This document shows, piece after piece, positions 25,325-32,779 of a stretch of 64,000 nt of DNA. The notes beneath the pieces are model-generated. The model was not told the DNA's origin, did not search any database, and saw only the letters and a program-made list of their open reading frames with translations. The stretch is taken from NCBI GenBank assembly GCA_900546065.1, contig URBK01000012.1, positions 23,283 to 87,282 on the forward strand, in the 5' to 3' direction. Both the position numbers and the translations under genes were made by a program. The stretch's first letter is position 1, and every line of letters begins with the position of its first letter. This stretch comes from an uncultured Alistipes sp. GTDB lineage: Bacteria; Bacteroidota; Bacteroidia; Bacteroidales; Rikenellaceae.

Positions 25325-26137
25325 ATGAAACGACTTCTGCGCACATTCACACTTCTGGCGGCCGTAGCGGCCACCCTAATCGCCCCCTCATGCCGGCGCG
25401 GCGAGCAGGCCGAACTGCGATTGATGAGTTACAACGTCCGCAACTGCCGCGGCCTCGACGACTCGGTATCCTACGAACGCATAGCCCGCATCATCACCGA
25501 CGCCAATGCCGAGGCAGTGGCCATACAGGAGCTTGACAGCATGACCACACGCTACCCGCAGCAGGATGTTCTGGGCAATCTTGCCGCCCTGACGGGCATG
25601 TACCCCACCTATGCCCCCTCGATCGACTACGCCGGGGGCAAATACGGCATCGGGATGCTCTCGCGCCAGAAACCGCTCTCGCACCGCCGCGTGCCGCTAC
25701 CGTGCCGGTCGGAACCGCGCTCGCTGCTCATTGTCGAGTTCCCGGACTACTACTTCTGCTGTACCCACCTTTCGCTCAATGCCGAGGATCGCGTGACGGA
25801 CGTAGTTATAATAATCGACGAGCTCTCGCGTCTCGACAAGCCGGCCTTCATCGCAGGCGACTTCAATGCCGAGCCCGACGAGCCGGCGATGCAGCTCCTC
25901 GCACAACATTGCACCGTCTTCGCCAAGCAGCCCGCAGCCACATTCCCCGCAGATGATCCCGCCTCGGAGATTGACTATATATGTCAATACGGCGTCGGCA
26001 CGCGGCCGCAAGCCACACTCATACAGCACCACGTAATCGAGCCGTCGGAGTCGGCCGACGTAACGGCAGCCTCGGACCACCGTCCCATCGTCGCCGACGT
26101 ACGCTTCACAAAGTGGATAGCTTCAGTCGACAAATAA
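25325..26137 (+). CDS. Endonuclease/exonuclease/phosphatase family lipoprotein
   Basis: The product has 270 residues from MKRLLRTFTLLAAVAATLIAPSC, a lipoprotein signal with Cys23. The EEP fold follows: LMSYNVRNCRGLDD (Asn), AVAIQELDS (metal Glu), CTHLSLNAEDR, FIAGDFNAEPDEP (catalytic Asp/Asn) and the C-terminal ASDHRPIVADV (Asp-His). EEP proteins cleave phosphodiesters of nucleic acids or sphingolipids and inositides; the substrate cannot be read from sequence. The upstream start at 25268 would bury the signal peptide and is rejected. An imperfect -7 element, TATATTTA, lies at 25291-25298. Confidence 0.88.
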   Translation: MKRLLRTFTLLAAVAATLIAPSCRRGEQAELRLMSYNVRNCRGLDDSVSYERIARIITDANAEAVAIQELDSMTTRYPQQDVLGNLAALTGMYPTYAPSIDYAGGKYGIGMLSRQKPLSHRRVPLPCRSEPRSLLIVEFPDYYFCCTHLSLNAEDRVTDVVIIIDELSRLDKPAFIAGDFNAEPDEPAMQLLAQHCTVFAKQPAATFPADDPASEIDYICQYGVGTRPQATLIQHHVIEPSESADVTAASDHRPIVADVRFTKWIASVDK

Positions 26138-26160
26138 CAGTACATTCACCGAAAAAACCG

Positions 26161-26193
26161 ATCGAGGCGCACTCTGGCAGAGTGCGCCTCGAT
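26161..26193. terminator. Strong hairpin terminator between the EEP gene and gadB
   Basis: A perfect 15-bp stem ATCGAGGCGCACTCT/AGAGTGCGCCTCGAT with loop GGC. The A-run on its left (26152-26157) gives gadB a T-run on the minus strand; it probably also stops the converging EEP transcript. Confidence 0.88.
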
Positions 26194-26215
26194 ACTTATT
26201 ATAATATAACCGAGA

Positions 26216-27634
26216 TTAGTGGGTGAAAACACGACCTTTCTGATGTATCTTCTTCTCATAGGCGATACGCGACTGGGTCGGGTACTCCAGTTTCTCGAAC
26301 TCGGCAACGGCGTTGCGTATGTCACCCAGAAGCATGTCGGCCATATCGCGCGACATGCCCTGACGCGCAACGATACGCATGACGATCACCTCGTCGATAT
26401 TCTTGGGCAGCGTGTAGGCCGGCACCATCCAGCCGCTCTGCTGCAACGCGGCCTGCAGGTCGAACAACGTCCACTTGGCATGCTTCTCATACTCGGGATC
26501 CATGTACCAGATGAACAGCGGGTTGACAACCTTCGACGCATAGTTCTTGAAGCAGTGCATCTTGCCTATCTCGTCGTGGCAATACTGCGTAATACTCATC
26601 GACGTCTGCTGTATCTCGCGGTAGCCGTCGAAGCCCAGACGGATGAAATTGTAATACTGGCCCAGAATCTGCGCCGCCGGGCGCGAGAAGTTGAGTCCCA
26701 CCTGAGTGATGTTGGCGCCGAGGTAGTTCACGCTGAAGGACATCTCGTCGGGCAGGTACGACTTGTCGCGCCATACGACCCAGCCCAGACCCGGGTAGAC
26801 AAGGCCGAACTTGTGACCCGATGTCGAGATCGAATATACCCACTTGAGACGGAAGTCCCACTTCTCGTCGGGGGCGGTGAAGGGGAGGATGAAACCGCCC
26901 GACGCAGCATCGACATGGATCGGGATATCGTATCCCGTATTCTTGTTATATCGGTCAAGGGCGCGGTCCAGAGCCTCGACGTCGTCGTTAAGGCCCGTCC
27001 ACGTAACACCGGCGATGGGAACGATGCAGATGGTGTTCTCGTCACACATTTTCAACGCCGCCTCGGCATCCAGCGTAGGATGCTCGAATGAGATGGGCAC
27101 GGCACGCAGTTCGATCTGCCACAGCTGGCAGAACTTCTCCCACACGATCTGGTAGGCGGCGCTCATCACCAGATTGGGCTTGTCGTAGGGTTTGCCCTCC
27201 TTCTTGCGTTTGGCACGCCACCGCAGCCATGCCGCCACGCCGCCCAACATACACGCCTCCGACGATCCGATACCCACGGCACCTGCCTTCCATGCATTCT
27301 TCTCGGGCGTATGCCACAGGTTGGCAAGGATGTTTATGCAACGGCCGCACATAACAGCCACACGCGGATACTCCGTCTCGTCGATGTAGTTGATGTTGAT
27401 GGCGTCGTTCATCAGCTTCGTGGCATAGTCATCCATATAGGTGGTGACGAAAGTCGCAAGGTTCAGCCGCGGCTGTGTCTGCGAGTAGGTCTCGTCCTTG
27501 ACCATACGGTAGGCGATTTCGGGAGTTGTCTTGTGTTGCGGGATAAATTCCGTAGGTGCGGGCGTAAGCATCTCCTCCGATCCGTACACGGCGGTCTCGG
27601 CTGTAGCGCGCGTCTCTTTAGTCTGATCTGTTTT
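26216..27634 (-). CDS. gadB: Glutamate decarboxylase
   Basis: A PLP enzyme turning glutamate into GABA plus CO2 while consuming a proton, used for acid resistance. The product has 472 residues from MKTDQTKETRATAET; an ATG at 27658 would add eight residues. Features include GSSEACMLGGVAAWLRWRAK, HVDAASGGFILPF and the PLP lysine in SGHKFGLVYPGLGWVVW. The C-terminal tail PTQSRIAYEKKIHQKGRVFTH carries the conserved end of GadA/B, which closes the active site at neutral pH. In many Bacteroidetes gadB sits with a glutamate/GABA antiporter and glutaminase; here neither is next to it. Confidence 0.96.
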   Translation of the reverse strand, partial: KTDQTKETRATAETAVYGSEEMLTPAPTEFIPQHKTTPEIAYRMVKDETYSQTQPRLNLATFVTTYMDDYATKLMNDAININYIDETEYPRVAVMCGRCINILANLWHTPEKNAWKAGAVGIGSSEACMLGGVAAWLRWRAKRKKEGKPYDKPNLVMSAAYQIVWEKFCQLWQIELRAVPISFEHPTLDAEAALKMCDENTICIVPIAGVTWTGLNDDVEALDRALDRYNKNTGYDIPIHVDAASGGFILPFTAPDEKWDFRLKWVYSISTSGHKFGLVYPGLGWVVWRDKSYLPDEMSFSVNYLGANITQVGLNFSRPAAQILGQYYNFIRLGFDGYREIQQTSMSITQYCHDEIGKMHCFKNYASKVVNPLFIWYMDPEYEKHAKWTLFDLQAALQQSGWMVPAYTLPKNIDEVIVMRIVARQGMSRDMADMLLGDIRNAVAEFEKLEYPTQSRIAYEKKIHQKGRVFTH

Positions 27635-27750
27635 CATAGGATTCGGTTTTAGTTTCATGATTGATCCGACCCTCTATTTTCACAAACTATGCCACCGGCC
27701 GAATTATACCCGCCAAACCGTTCGATATCCTTCAAAAAAACTCTCTTTTT

Positions 27751-27782
27751 TTTGCGAATAACAAAAATCAGCTATATCTTTG
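27751..27782 (+). promoter_or_regulatory. Promoter of the tRNA-Pro unit
   Basis: TTTG (27751-27754), 20 bases, TATCTTTG (27775-27782): a full match to the Bacteroidetes consensus, 57 bases before the first tRNA. Confidence 0.8.
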
Positions 27783-27839
27783 CACCACGAAATCAAATAG
27801 TGATTTCCCTGACTGTCTGCTGCGGCAGCGTCAGGACGA

Positions 27840-27917
27840 CGGGATGTGGCGCAGTCCGGTTAGCGCACCTGCTTTGGGAGCAGGGGGTCACAGGTTCGAA
27901 TCCTGTTATCCCGACCA
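27840..27917 (+). tRNA. tRNA-Pro (anticodon TGG), CCA encoded
   Basis: Full cloverleaf: acceptor CGGGATG/TATCCCG (one G-T pair), anticodon stem CCTGC/GCAGG with loop TTTGGGA giving anticodon TGG at 27875-27877, and T-arm with GGTTCGAATCC. The discriminator A is followed by an encoded CCA. It has its own promoter upstream. Confidence 0.95.
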
Positions 27918-28220
27918 AACAGGGCCGCAACCAAGGGGCCGAGAAGTGAGGAAGACGCGCGAGAGGGGCCAAGGAAGAGAGACCAGAGAGAAGGGCCAGA
28001 GAGAAGGAGAAGGAGCCATAGAGAGAAGGAGCCATAGAGAGAAGGAAGAGAGGCCGGAGAGAGAAGAGAGAGGCGTCGAAAAGAAAGAAGAGAGGCCGAG
28101 CACAAGAGAGGGCCGAGAGAGAGTTGCGAACATAGGCCGTCGAAAAAAGGGGCACGAACACTACAAGTGCCGAGGTTCTGAAAAAGTCCGATCCACGGAT
28201 CGGCATATATAAATGGTCAT
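27918..28220 (+). repeat. Purine-rich low-complexity spacer between two tRNA-Pro genes
   Basis: About 300 bases. From roughly 27940 to 28130 the plus strand is dominated by G and A (GAGA and AAGG runs) and contains a near-exact tandem copy of GGAGCCATAGAGAGAA. A frame runs through it on each strand, but the residues are only Arg/Glu/Lys/Gly or Ser/Leu/Pro repeats, so I do not call a gene. The end (28130-28220) is of normal composition. The spacer is probably transcribed with the tRNAs. Confidence 0.75.
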
Positions 28221-28295
28221 CGGGATGTAGCGCAGTCCGGTTAGCGCACCAGCTTCGGGAGTTGGGGGTCACAGGTTCGAATCCTGTTATCCCGA
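28221..28295 (+). tRNA. tRNA-Pro (anticodon CGG), no encoded CCA
   Basis: Nearly identical to the tRNA at 27840: same acceptor stem CGGGATG/TATCCCG and T-arm. The anticodon stem is CCAGC/GTTGG with loop TTCGGGA, anticodon CGG. The bases after discriminator A are CAG, so CCA must be added by the CCA-adding enzyme. The first copy encodes CCA. Confidence 0.95.
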
Positions 28296-28305
28296 CAGAT
28301 GACGA

Positions 28306-28336
28306 AAGCCACCACTTTTCAGTGGTGGCTTTTTTG
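28306..28336 (+). terminator. Terminator of the tRNA-Pro unit
   Basis: A perfect 11-bp stem AAGCCACCACT/AGTGGTGGCTT with loop TTTC and a following T-run, 10 bases after the second tRNA. Confidence 0.92.
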
Positions 28337-28357
28337 TTTCCACATAAAATCGCTCCT

Positions 28358-28918
28358 CTACATAATCGGCAGCAGATACATCGAGGCAACATACACCGCA
28401 ATATAACATACGGCGAAAGTAACCACACCCTTCGCGTTGCGCAGATTTGTCGATACGGCAAATGCCTTGTAGCTCCAATACACATACCACACAAAGAACA
28501 CCAGCGACACCAGCCCCGCAACCGTGAGCGAGCCGATATACTGCATGGCCGTATTGATGCTGCCGTCGGCGACCAGCCCCATGACACTGCGCCAGCGGGG
28601 CACGGCAAAGATCAGAAGCGACAGATCGAACGGTATGCGCGCAAAAAGGTTGTCGGCCGCAACATCCCAGAAACGGATCTTCGAGGGCGACAACAGCACA
28701 CCCGCAATATACAACACCACGGCAAAGAGCAGCCACACTACAACCTGCCGAGCCGTGGCCATCCATAATGCGTCGCCCGCAAAATTGACCTGCGTCAGCG
28801 ACGACAACCGTAAACCCGTCTGCCAGACGAATATCGACGTTATGATCAGCGCCGCAATGCCCCAGCAAAGAGTCTTACGCAGGGACAGGTAACCGAAAGG
28901 ATTCAAAAATCGATTCAT
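28358..28918 (-). CDS. YIP1-family membrane protein
   Basis: The 186-residue protein starts MNRFLNPFGYLSLRKTLCWG; the ATG two codons upstream is also possible. It has about five membrane helices (IAALIITSIFVW, VVVWLLFAVVLYIAGVLL, IPFDLSLLIFAV, GSLTVAGLVSLVFFVWYVYW and VTFAVCYIAVYVASMYLL), the plan of YIP1 domain proteins. The bacterial function is unknown. It follows the DUF2089-like zinc-ribbon gene by 102 bases in the same direction and could be its target or partner. Confidence 0.78.
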   Translation of the reverse strand: MNRFLNPFGYLSLRKTLCWGIAALIITSIFVWQTGLRLSSLTQVNFAGDALWMATARQVVVWLLFAVVLYIAGVLLSPSKIRFWDVAADNLFARIPFDLSLLIFAVPRWRSVMGLVADGSINTAMQYIGSLTVAGLVSLVFFVWYVYWSYKAFAVSTNLRNAKGVVTFAVCYIAVYVASMYLLPIM

Positions 28919-29020
28919 AGTCATTACGATATATTGGTTTATTTATTTATTTATTTGCTTGCTTGTCGGGATTCCGCCGCTGCAAAGAGCGGCACCATGC
29001 ATATTCGGTCATTTCCACGA

Positions 29021-29320
29021 TCACTCGTCCGACATGTCGGCTGCGACCGCACGCCGCAACTCCCCTATTATCTCGTCCAGACGGTTGCGCACAGACGGGT
29101 AACTCACACCCATGCGCGCGGCCATCTCCTTGAGCGAGCCGCTGCACATGACGAAATCGGCAACAAACCGCTGCTCCTCCTCTGTCAGACGCATCAACGG
29201 CGGCAGCATGTAGTCTCCCACGATCTGCGTATCGCACGCATGGCAATACATCGACCTTACGCGCAGCACGCTGCCGCACGAAGGACACGTCTTGGGCAAT
29301 CTCTTTTTCTTCGTATCCAT
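29021..29320 (-). CDS. DUF2089-like zinc-ribbon and helix-turn-helix protein
   Basis: A 99-residue protein from MDTKKKRLPK. A rubredoxin-like zinc ribbon CPSCGSVLRVRSMYCHACD (about residues 11-29) is followed by a region resembling sigma-70 region 4/HTH: LTEEEQRFVADFVMCSGSLKEMAARMGVSYPSVRNRL (quoted in part: SLKEMAARMGVSYPSVRNRL). This matches the DUF2089 design and suggests a small transcription regulator. It precedes the YIP1 membrane protein gene in the same orientation. Confidence 0.88.
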   Translation of the reverse strand: MDTKKKRLPKTCPSCGSVLRVRSMYCHACDTQIVGDYMLPPLMRLTEEEQRFVADFVMCSGSLKEMAARMGVSYPSVRNRLDEIIGELRRAVAADMSDE

Positions 29321-29436
29321 ATATTTGCACACACGCCCTACATTAGCAAGGCCTCAACGCCGCACACTTCCCCGTGCGGCAACATTAAAATTACGTTCTA
29401 CGATCTGAATTTATTGTACCCGCCGCGCCATACACC

Positions 29437-30837
29437 CTATTTCACGGCTTCCCGCGCAGCAATCCAGTCGGCCATATCGGCCAGAGCCTCCGCCGAGAAG
29501 GTCTCCTCTATGTTGTAATACTCATCAGGAAGCCCCGTTACGCAATGTTGGAAAAGGTGGTTCAACCCCTCATAACGACGCACGGTAAGATGCCCCTCCA
29601 ACTCCTTGCACCGCTCCAACACTCCGAGGTTTGCCTCGGCATCGACCTGACGGTCGCGTGTGCCGTTCATGGCCAGCACGTCACACCGCACGCGGCTTAT
29701 GTCTGCCGACGGATCATACCCCACGAAGAAACGAAACCACGCGGTCGCTCCCGTAGCGCTCTTGACCAATTCCGCACGCATTGCCTGCGGCATATCCGCT
29801 GCTCCAGCGGCCGCTACGGTCTCTTCGACCGCTTGCGCGGCCTCCTCGGCCGAGAGTTCGCGCCCGGCCTCCGCCGTACGTTTGAATACCGAGTCGATAA
29901 CATCACAATAACGCTCCACCGTCTGTTGGGGAATACCGGCACGCAGCAGCGACTCTCCGTTCTGCCATACGATACACTCCCGCCCGGGAATCGTCATACC
30001 AGCCACCGAAACCACAAACGCAATGCTGTCACACTGCGCCGCACACATGAAAGCTATGGTGCCGCCCTCGCTGTGGCCGACGATACCCACACGCGCAGGA
30101 TCCATACGCGGATCACGACGCAAAAATGCCGCCGCATTCAACGCATCCGAGGCATAATCGGCAGTCGTGGCACCGGCATAGCCGCGCCCCCACTCACGGT
30201 CATCATATCGTAATACTGCAATTCCCCGCCGCGTCAGGAAGTCGGCTATCACCTTGAATGGCTTGTGCCCCATCAACTCTTCGTCACGGTTCTGCGTTCC
30301 GCTCCCCGTAACCAGCACCACAGCCGCAAACGGCCCATCGCCTTCGGGGATGGTGAGCGTACCGTGCATGTCGAGTCCTGCTGCCGCCGACGGGAAACTC
30401 ACCTCCTCGCACACATACGGATACGGAGGCTGCGGCTCCTGAGGCCGCCGCACCTCAGCCTCAGCACCGCGCGTAAGCACCAACGGAAGCTCCAATCCGC
30501 TCTGCCGGAATACCGTCGTCATGGTATCGCCCCGCCACATGCCCTCGATCGTAACGCCGAGCTTCACGATCGCCATACGCACCGTCATACCTTCGCACGA
30601 GACGCTGTCGACAGGTATGCCCTTTGCCCCCTGCGCCGGAGAGTCCATTGTCGCCGTCAATCCTGCCGACGCATCGGATATATGGAATACGAGTGGAAGT
30701 TTCGCCGCCCCGACATCTATCGAGCCGCTCCATGATCCCGACAGCGACTGCGCCATCGACACAAAGCCCGAAAGCAGCGCCGCCAGCAACACCGCACATC
30801 GGCCCATGAACCTTAATTTACTGTTGTGCATATTCAT
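29437..30837 (-). CDS. Exported alpha/beta-hydrolase (acyl-peptidase/esterase-like)
   Basis: The 466-residue protein has a signal peptide (MGRCAVLLAALLSGFVSMAQS). Residues of about 30-130 form a beta-rich N-terminal domain, and the alpha/beta-hydrolase domain starts near MHGTLTIPEGDGPFAAVVLV. The oxyanion GSGTQNRDEEL, the nucleophile elbow VGIVGHSEGGTIAF (Ser), a late Asp in MNGTRDRQVD and His in YEGLNHLFQH complete the triad. A helical cap lies between about residues 290 and 380. Substrates of this family include esters and peptides; none can be assigned. It is a single gene with its own promoter. Confidence 0.88.
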   Translation of the reverse strand: MNMHNSKLRFMGRCAVLLAALLSGFVSMAQSLSGSWSGSIDVGAAKLPLVFHISDASAGLTATMDSPAQGAKGIPVDSVSCEGMTVRMAIVKLGVTIEGMWRGDTMTTVFRQSGLELPLVLTRGAEAEVRRPQEPQPPYPYVCEEVSFPSAAAGLDMHGTLTIPEGDGPFAAVVLVTGSGTQNRDEELMGHKPFKVIADFLTRRGIAVLRYDDREWGRGYAGATTADYASDALNAAAFLRRDPRMDPARVGIVGHSEGGTIAFMCAAQCDSIAFVVSVAGMTIPGRECIVWQNGESLLRAGIPQQTVERYCDVIDSVFKRTAEAGRELSAEEAAQAVEETVAAAGAADMPQAMRAELVKSATGATAWFRFFVGYDPSADISRVRCDVLAMNGTRDRQVDAEANLGVLERCKELEGHLTVRRYEGLNHLFQHCVTGLPDEYYNIEETFSAEALADMADWIAAREAVK

Positions 30838-30867
30838 ATCTCCGCATTATCTAATTACACGCCAAGA

Positions 30868-30898
30868 CAAAGTTAAACAAAACTCATGAATAAACAAA
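30868..30898 (-). promoter_or_regulatory. Promoter for the alpha/beta-hydrolase gene
   Basis: On the minus strand TTTG (30898-30895), 19 bases, TAACTTTG (30875-30868), 31 bases before the ATG. Confidence 0.75.
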
Positions 30899-31133
30899 CA
30901 TATTACTCAACAATATTCATATAATAATAAATATTATCAATATTATAATGAATTTTATTAAGCAAATCCGATGATCCGCTCGTGCTGCCGCATGAAAGAG
31001 TACACGCGCGAAAAGATCCTGTGTATAGCGCTATCGGGCCAAAGTTCACGAAGGGAGCAACAGTTGTACGATATGTGTAAATAAATGGAAGATAATGCTA
31101 TAACAAATATTAACCTAAAAACTTTATATTGTT

Positions 31134-31559
31134 ATGTATGATTTTATCTCTGTGCCTCTGGTCTTTCTGATCGTGGCCTTCTTTCTCTACAAGTTCTTCG
31201 AACTGCTGATATGCCGCAAGGAACGCCGCATGATAATCGAACGGATGGATCCCGCCTCGCTTCTGGATTATGCTAAAATTTCGGGCCTGCGCGTCGGTGG
31301 CGGTGTGCCCTCCGTGTCGCCGCGCCCGCGTCATGCCGCCGCATGGCCCCTGCGCATAGGCGCCGTGTTGGTAGGTCTGGGTCTGGGAGCCGTCGTGGGC
31401 ATTATTTTGGTAAAGCAAGTTTGTTTAAGTGCCCATCTTGACGGTATTCTTGGCGGTGTTCATGAGATGATTACCGGCTGTGTCCTCTTTATGGGCGGCC
31501 TCGGCCTGCTCATAGCCTTCATTGTCGAATACAAACTTTACGATAAGCCGCAGGCGTGA
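31134..31559 (+). CDS. Small membrane protein of unknown function (DUF6249-like)
   Basis: The 141-residue protein has one helix at the N-terminus (FISVPLVFLIVAFFLYKFFELL), a basic cytosolic region with RKERRMIIERMDPASLLDY, and two further helices (PLRIGAVLVGLGLGAVVGIIL and MITGCVLFMGGLGLLIAFIV). The layout resembles DUF6249 proteins, often found near ECF sigma factors in Bacteroidetes; none is adjacent here, and the assignment is tentative. The 296 bases upstream are AT-rich and hold only the promoter of the divergent hydrolase gene. A hairpin terminator follows. Confidence 0.75.
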   Translation: MYDFISVPLVFLIVAFFLYKFFELLICRKERRMIIERMDPASLLDYAKISGLRVGGGVPSVSPRPRHAAAWPLRIGAVLVGLGLGAVVGIILVKQVCLSAHLDGILGGVHEMITGCVLFMGGLGLLIAFIVEYKLYDKPQA

Positions 31560-31584
31560 TAAAGCCGACAGCGTAATATGAGCC

Positions 31585-31620
31585 GAGCCGACGGATGCTT
31601 CCCCGTCGGCTCGCTCTTTT
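31585..31620 (+). terminator. Terminator after the small membrane protein gene
   Basis: A 10-bp stem GAGCCGACGG/CCGTCGGCTC followed by GCTCTTTT. It lies between two converging genes. Confidence 0.75.
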
Positions 31621-31634
31621 CGTTCGGCGGCGTG

Positions 31635-32360
31635 CTACTCCATGGGGAATACGCGCACATCCGTAACACCCTCCAGCTCGCGTTTCAGACGGTCGATGTC
31701 GGTCTTCTCCTCGACCTCGCCGTAGTGGTAGGGGTAGAATATGCGGGGCCGTATGGCCTTGACGACGCGCACGGCCTGATCGACGGTCATCGTGTAGGGC
31801 TGGTTCACGGGCAGGAACGCCGCGTCGATGTCGTGCAGTGCCAATACTTCGGGCGTATCTTCCGTATCTCCCGCGATATAGATGCGCAGGCCGGCGATGG
31901 TGAGTATGTAGCCGCAATCCTCACGCTCTTTGGGGTGGAAACCGGTATGTCCATCCGTAGTGTTGTATGCGGCAACGGCCTCGATATGCACCTGAGGTAT
32001 GGGGTCGGCCACGGCACCCGGGACCATCGTTACGCAGTCGCCCTCGAATGCCTCGGCCGAGGTCTTGTCGCAGACGATGATGCTGTGGCGCGTGGTTACG
32101 TCGTCGATGGCGGCGCGGTCGAAGTGGTCGTAATGCGAGTGTGTCACCAGCACAACGTCCGCCTTGGGCAGACGCGCGTATGGTGCGTATTCGGCCACGG
32201 GGTCGACGTATATGTGCTTGCCCGCCACCTCGATGGCCAGTGATGCGTGCTTGAAGAAGGTGAAGGTGACGACGGTACCGTCGGCTGCGGTGATGGTGTC
32301 GGTGGGGTAGGCGTGGCCGCTTCCGCTGCCGCCGCCCGTGAAGAGTGAGAAGAGAGCCAT
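31635..32360 (-). CDS. MBL-fold metal-dependent hydrolase (UlaG-like)
   Basis: The 241-residue protein shows metallo-beta-lactamase fold motifs: FFKHASLAIEVAGKHIYVDP, the metal motif THSHYDHFD (HxHxDH variant), IAGDTEDTPEV and the C-terminal FYPYHYGE. The pattern is nearest the UlaG/L-ascorbate-6-phosphate lactonase-like and YtkL-type hydrolases. It has a Gly-rich N-terminus but no clear signal or lipobox. The substrate is unknown. Some members act on N-acyl lipids, but nothing here decides that. Confidence 0.88.
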   Translation of the reverse strand: MALFSLFTGGGSGSGHAYPTDTITAADGTVVTFTFFKHASLAIEVAGKHIYVDPVAEYAPYARLPKADVVLVTHSHYDHFDRAAIDDVTTRHSIIVCDKTSAEAFEGDCVTMVPGAVADPIPQVHIEAVAAYNTTDGHTGFHPKEREDCGYILTIAGLRIYIAGDTEDTPEVLALHDIDAAFLPVNQPYTMTVDQAVRVVKAIRPRIFYPYHYGEVEEKTDIDRLKRELEGVTDVRVFPME

Positions 32361-32438
32361 GGTGTAAGGTGTTATGTGTTTCGTAATCGGTTCGGGCGGC
32401 AGACCTTCGGTTATTGCCGAGAGTTGCGCCCATTAATG

Positions 32439-32470
32439 CAAATATACGAAAAACAGAATGCCAAGACAAA
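32439..32470 (-). promoter_or_regulatory. Promoter for the MBL-fold hydrolase
   Basis: On the minus strand TTTG (32470-32467), 20 bases, TATATTTG (32446-32439), 78 bases before the ATG. Confidence 0.8.
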
Positions 32471-32636
32471 TATAAAACCGTGTTTTGAATCGGCCGTGTC
32501 GGATTTATGCATCCTTTATGGCGGCGAGATTAGGTGCATGCCGGGAAACGGATCGCTCTCGGCTTTTGATGTCGGGTGGCAAGTGCCGTTATATCAATCC
32601 GATAGCTTGCGTGTAAGCGTTGCGCCGTGATGGCGG

Positions 32637-32667
32637 TTTGTCTTGTCGGGCCTTTTTCGTATATTTG
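32637..32667 (+). promoter_or_regulatory. Promoter for the GH31 gene
   Basis: TTTG (32637-32640), 19 bases, TATATTTG (32660-32667). A start near 32675 leaves a leader of about 105 bases before the ATG at 32780 and rules out the longer reading from 32627. Confidence 0.8.
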
Positions 32668-32779
32668 TAAGTGGTCTTCACCCCCGATGGATTACTTTGT
32701 GAATGATGCGGCGGATGCCGTGGTAATGTCGGGCGTGTGTTGGGCAGAGGGGAAAATCACAACAGAAAAAATATATCGT

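Noticed and set aside
27661..28608. Frames through the tRNA-Pro pair and purine-rich spacer on both strands
   Set aside because: They run through two tRNA genes and consist of low-complexity residues; they reflect the GA bias.
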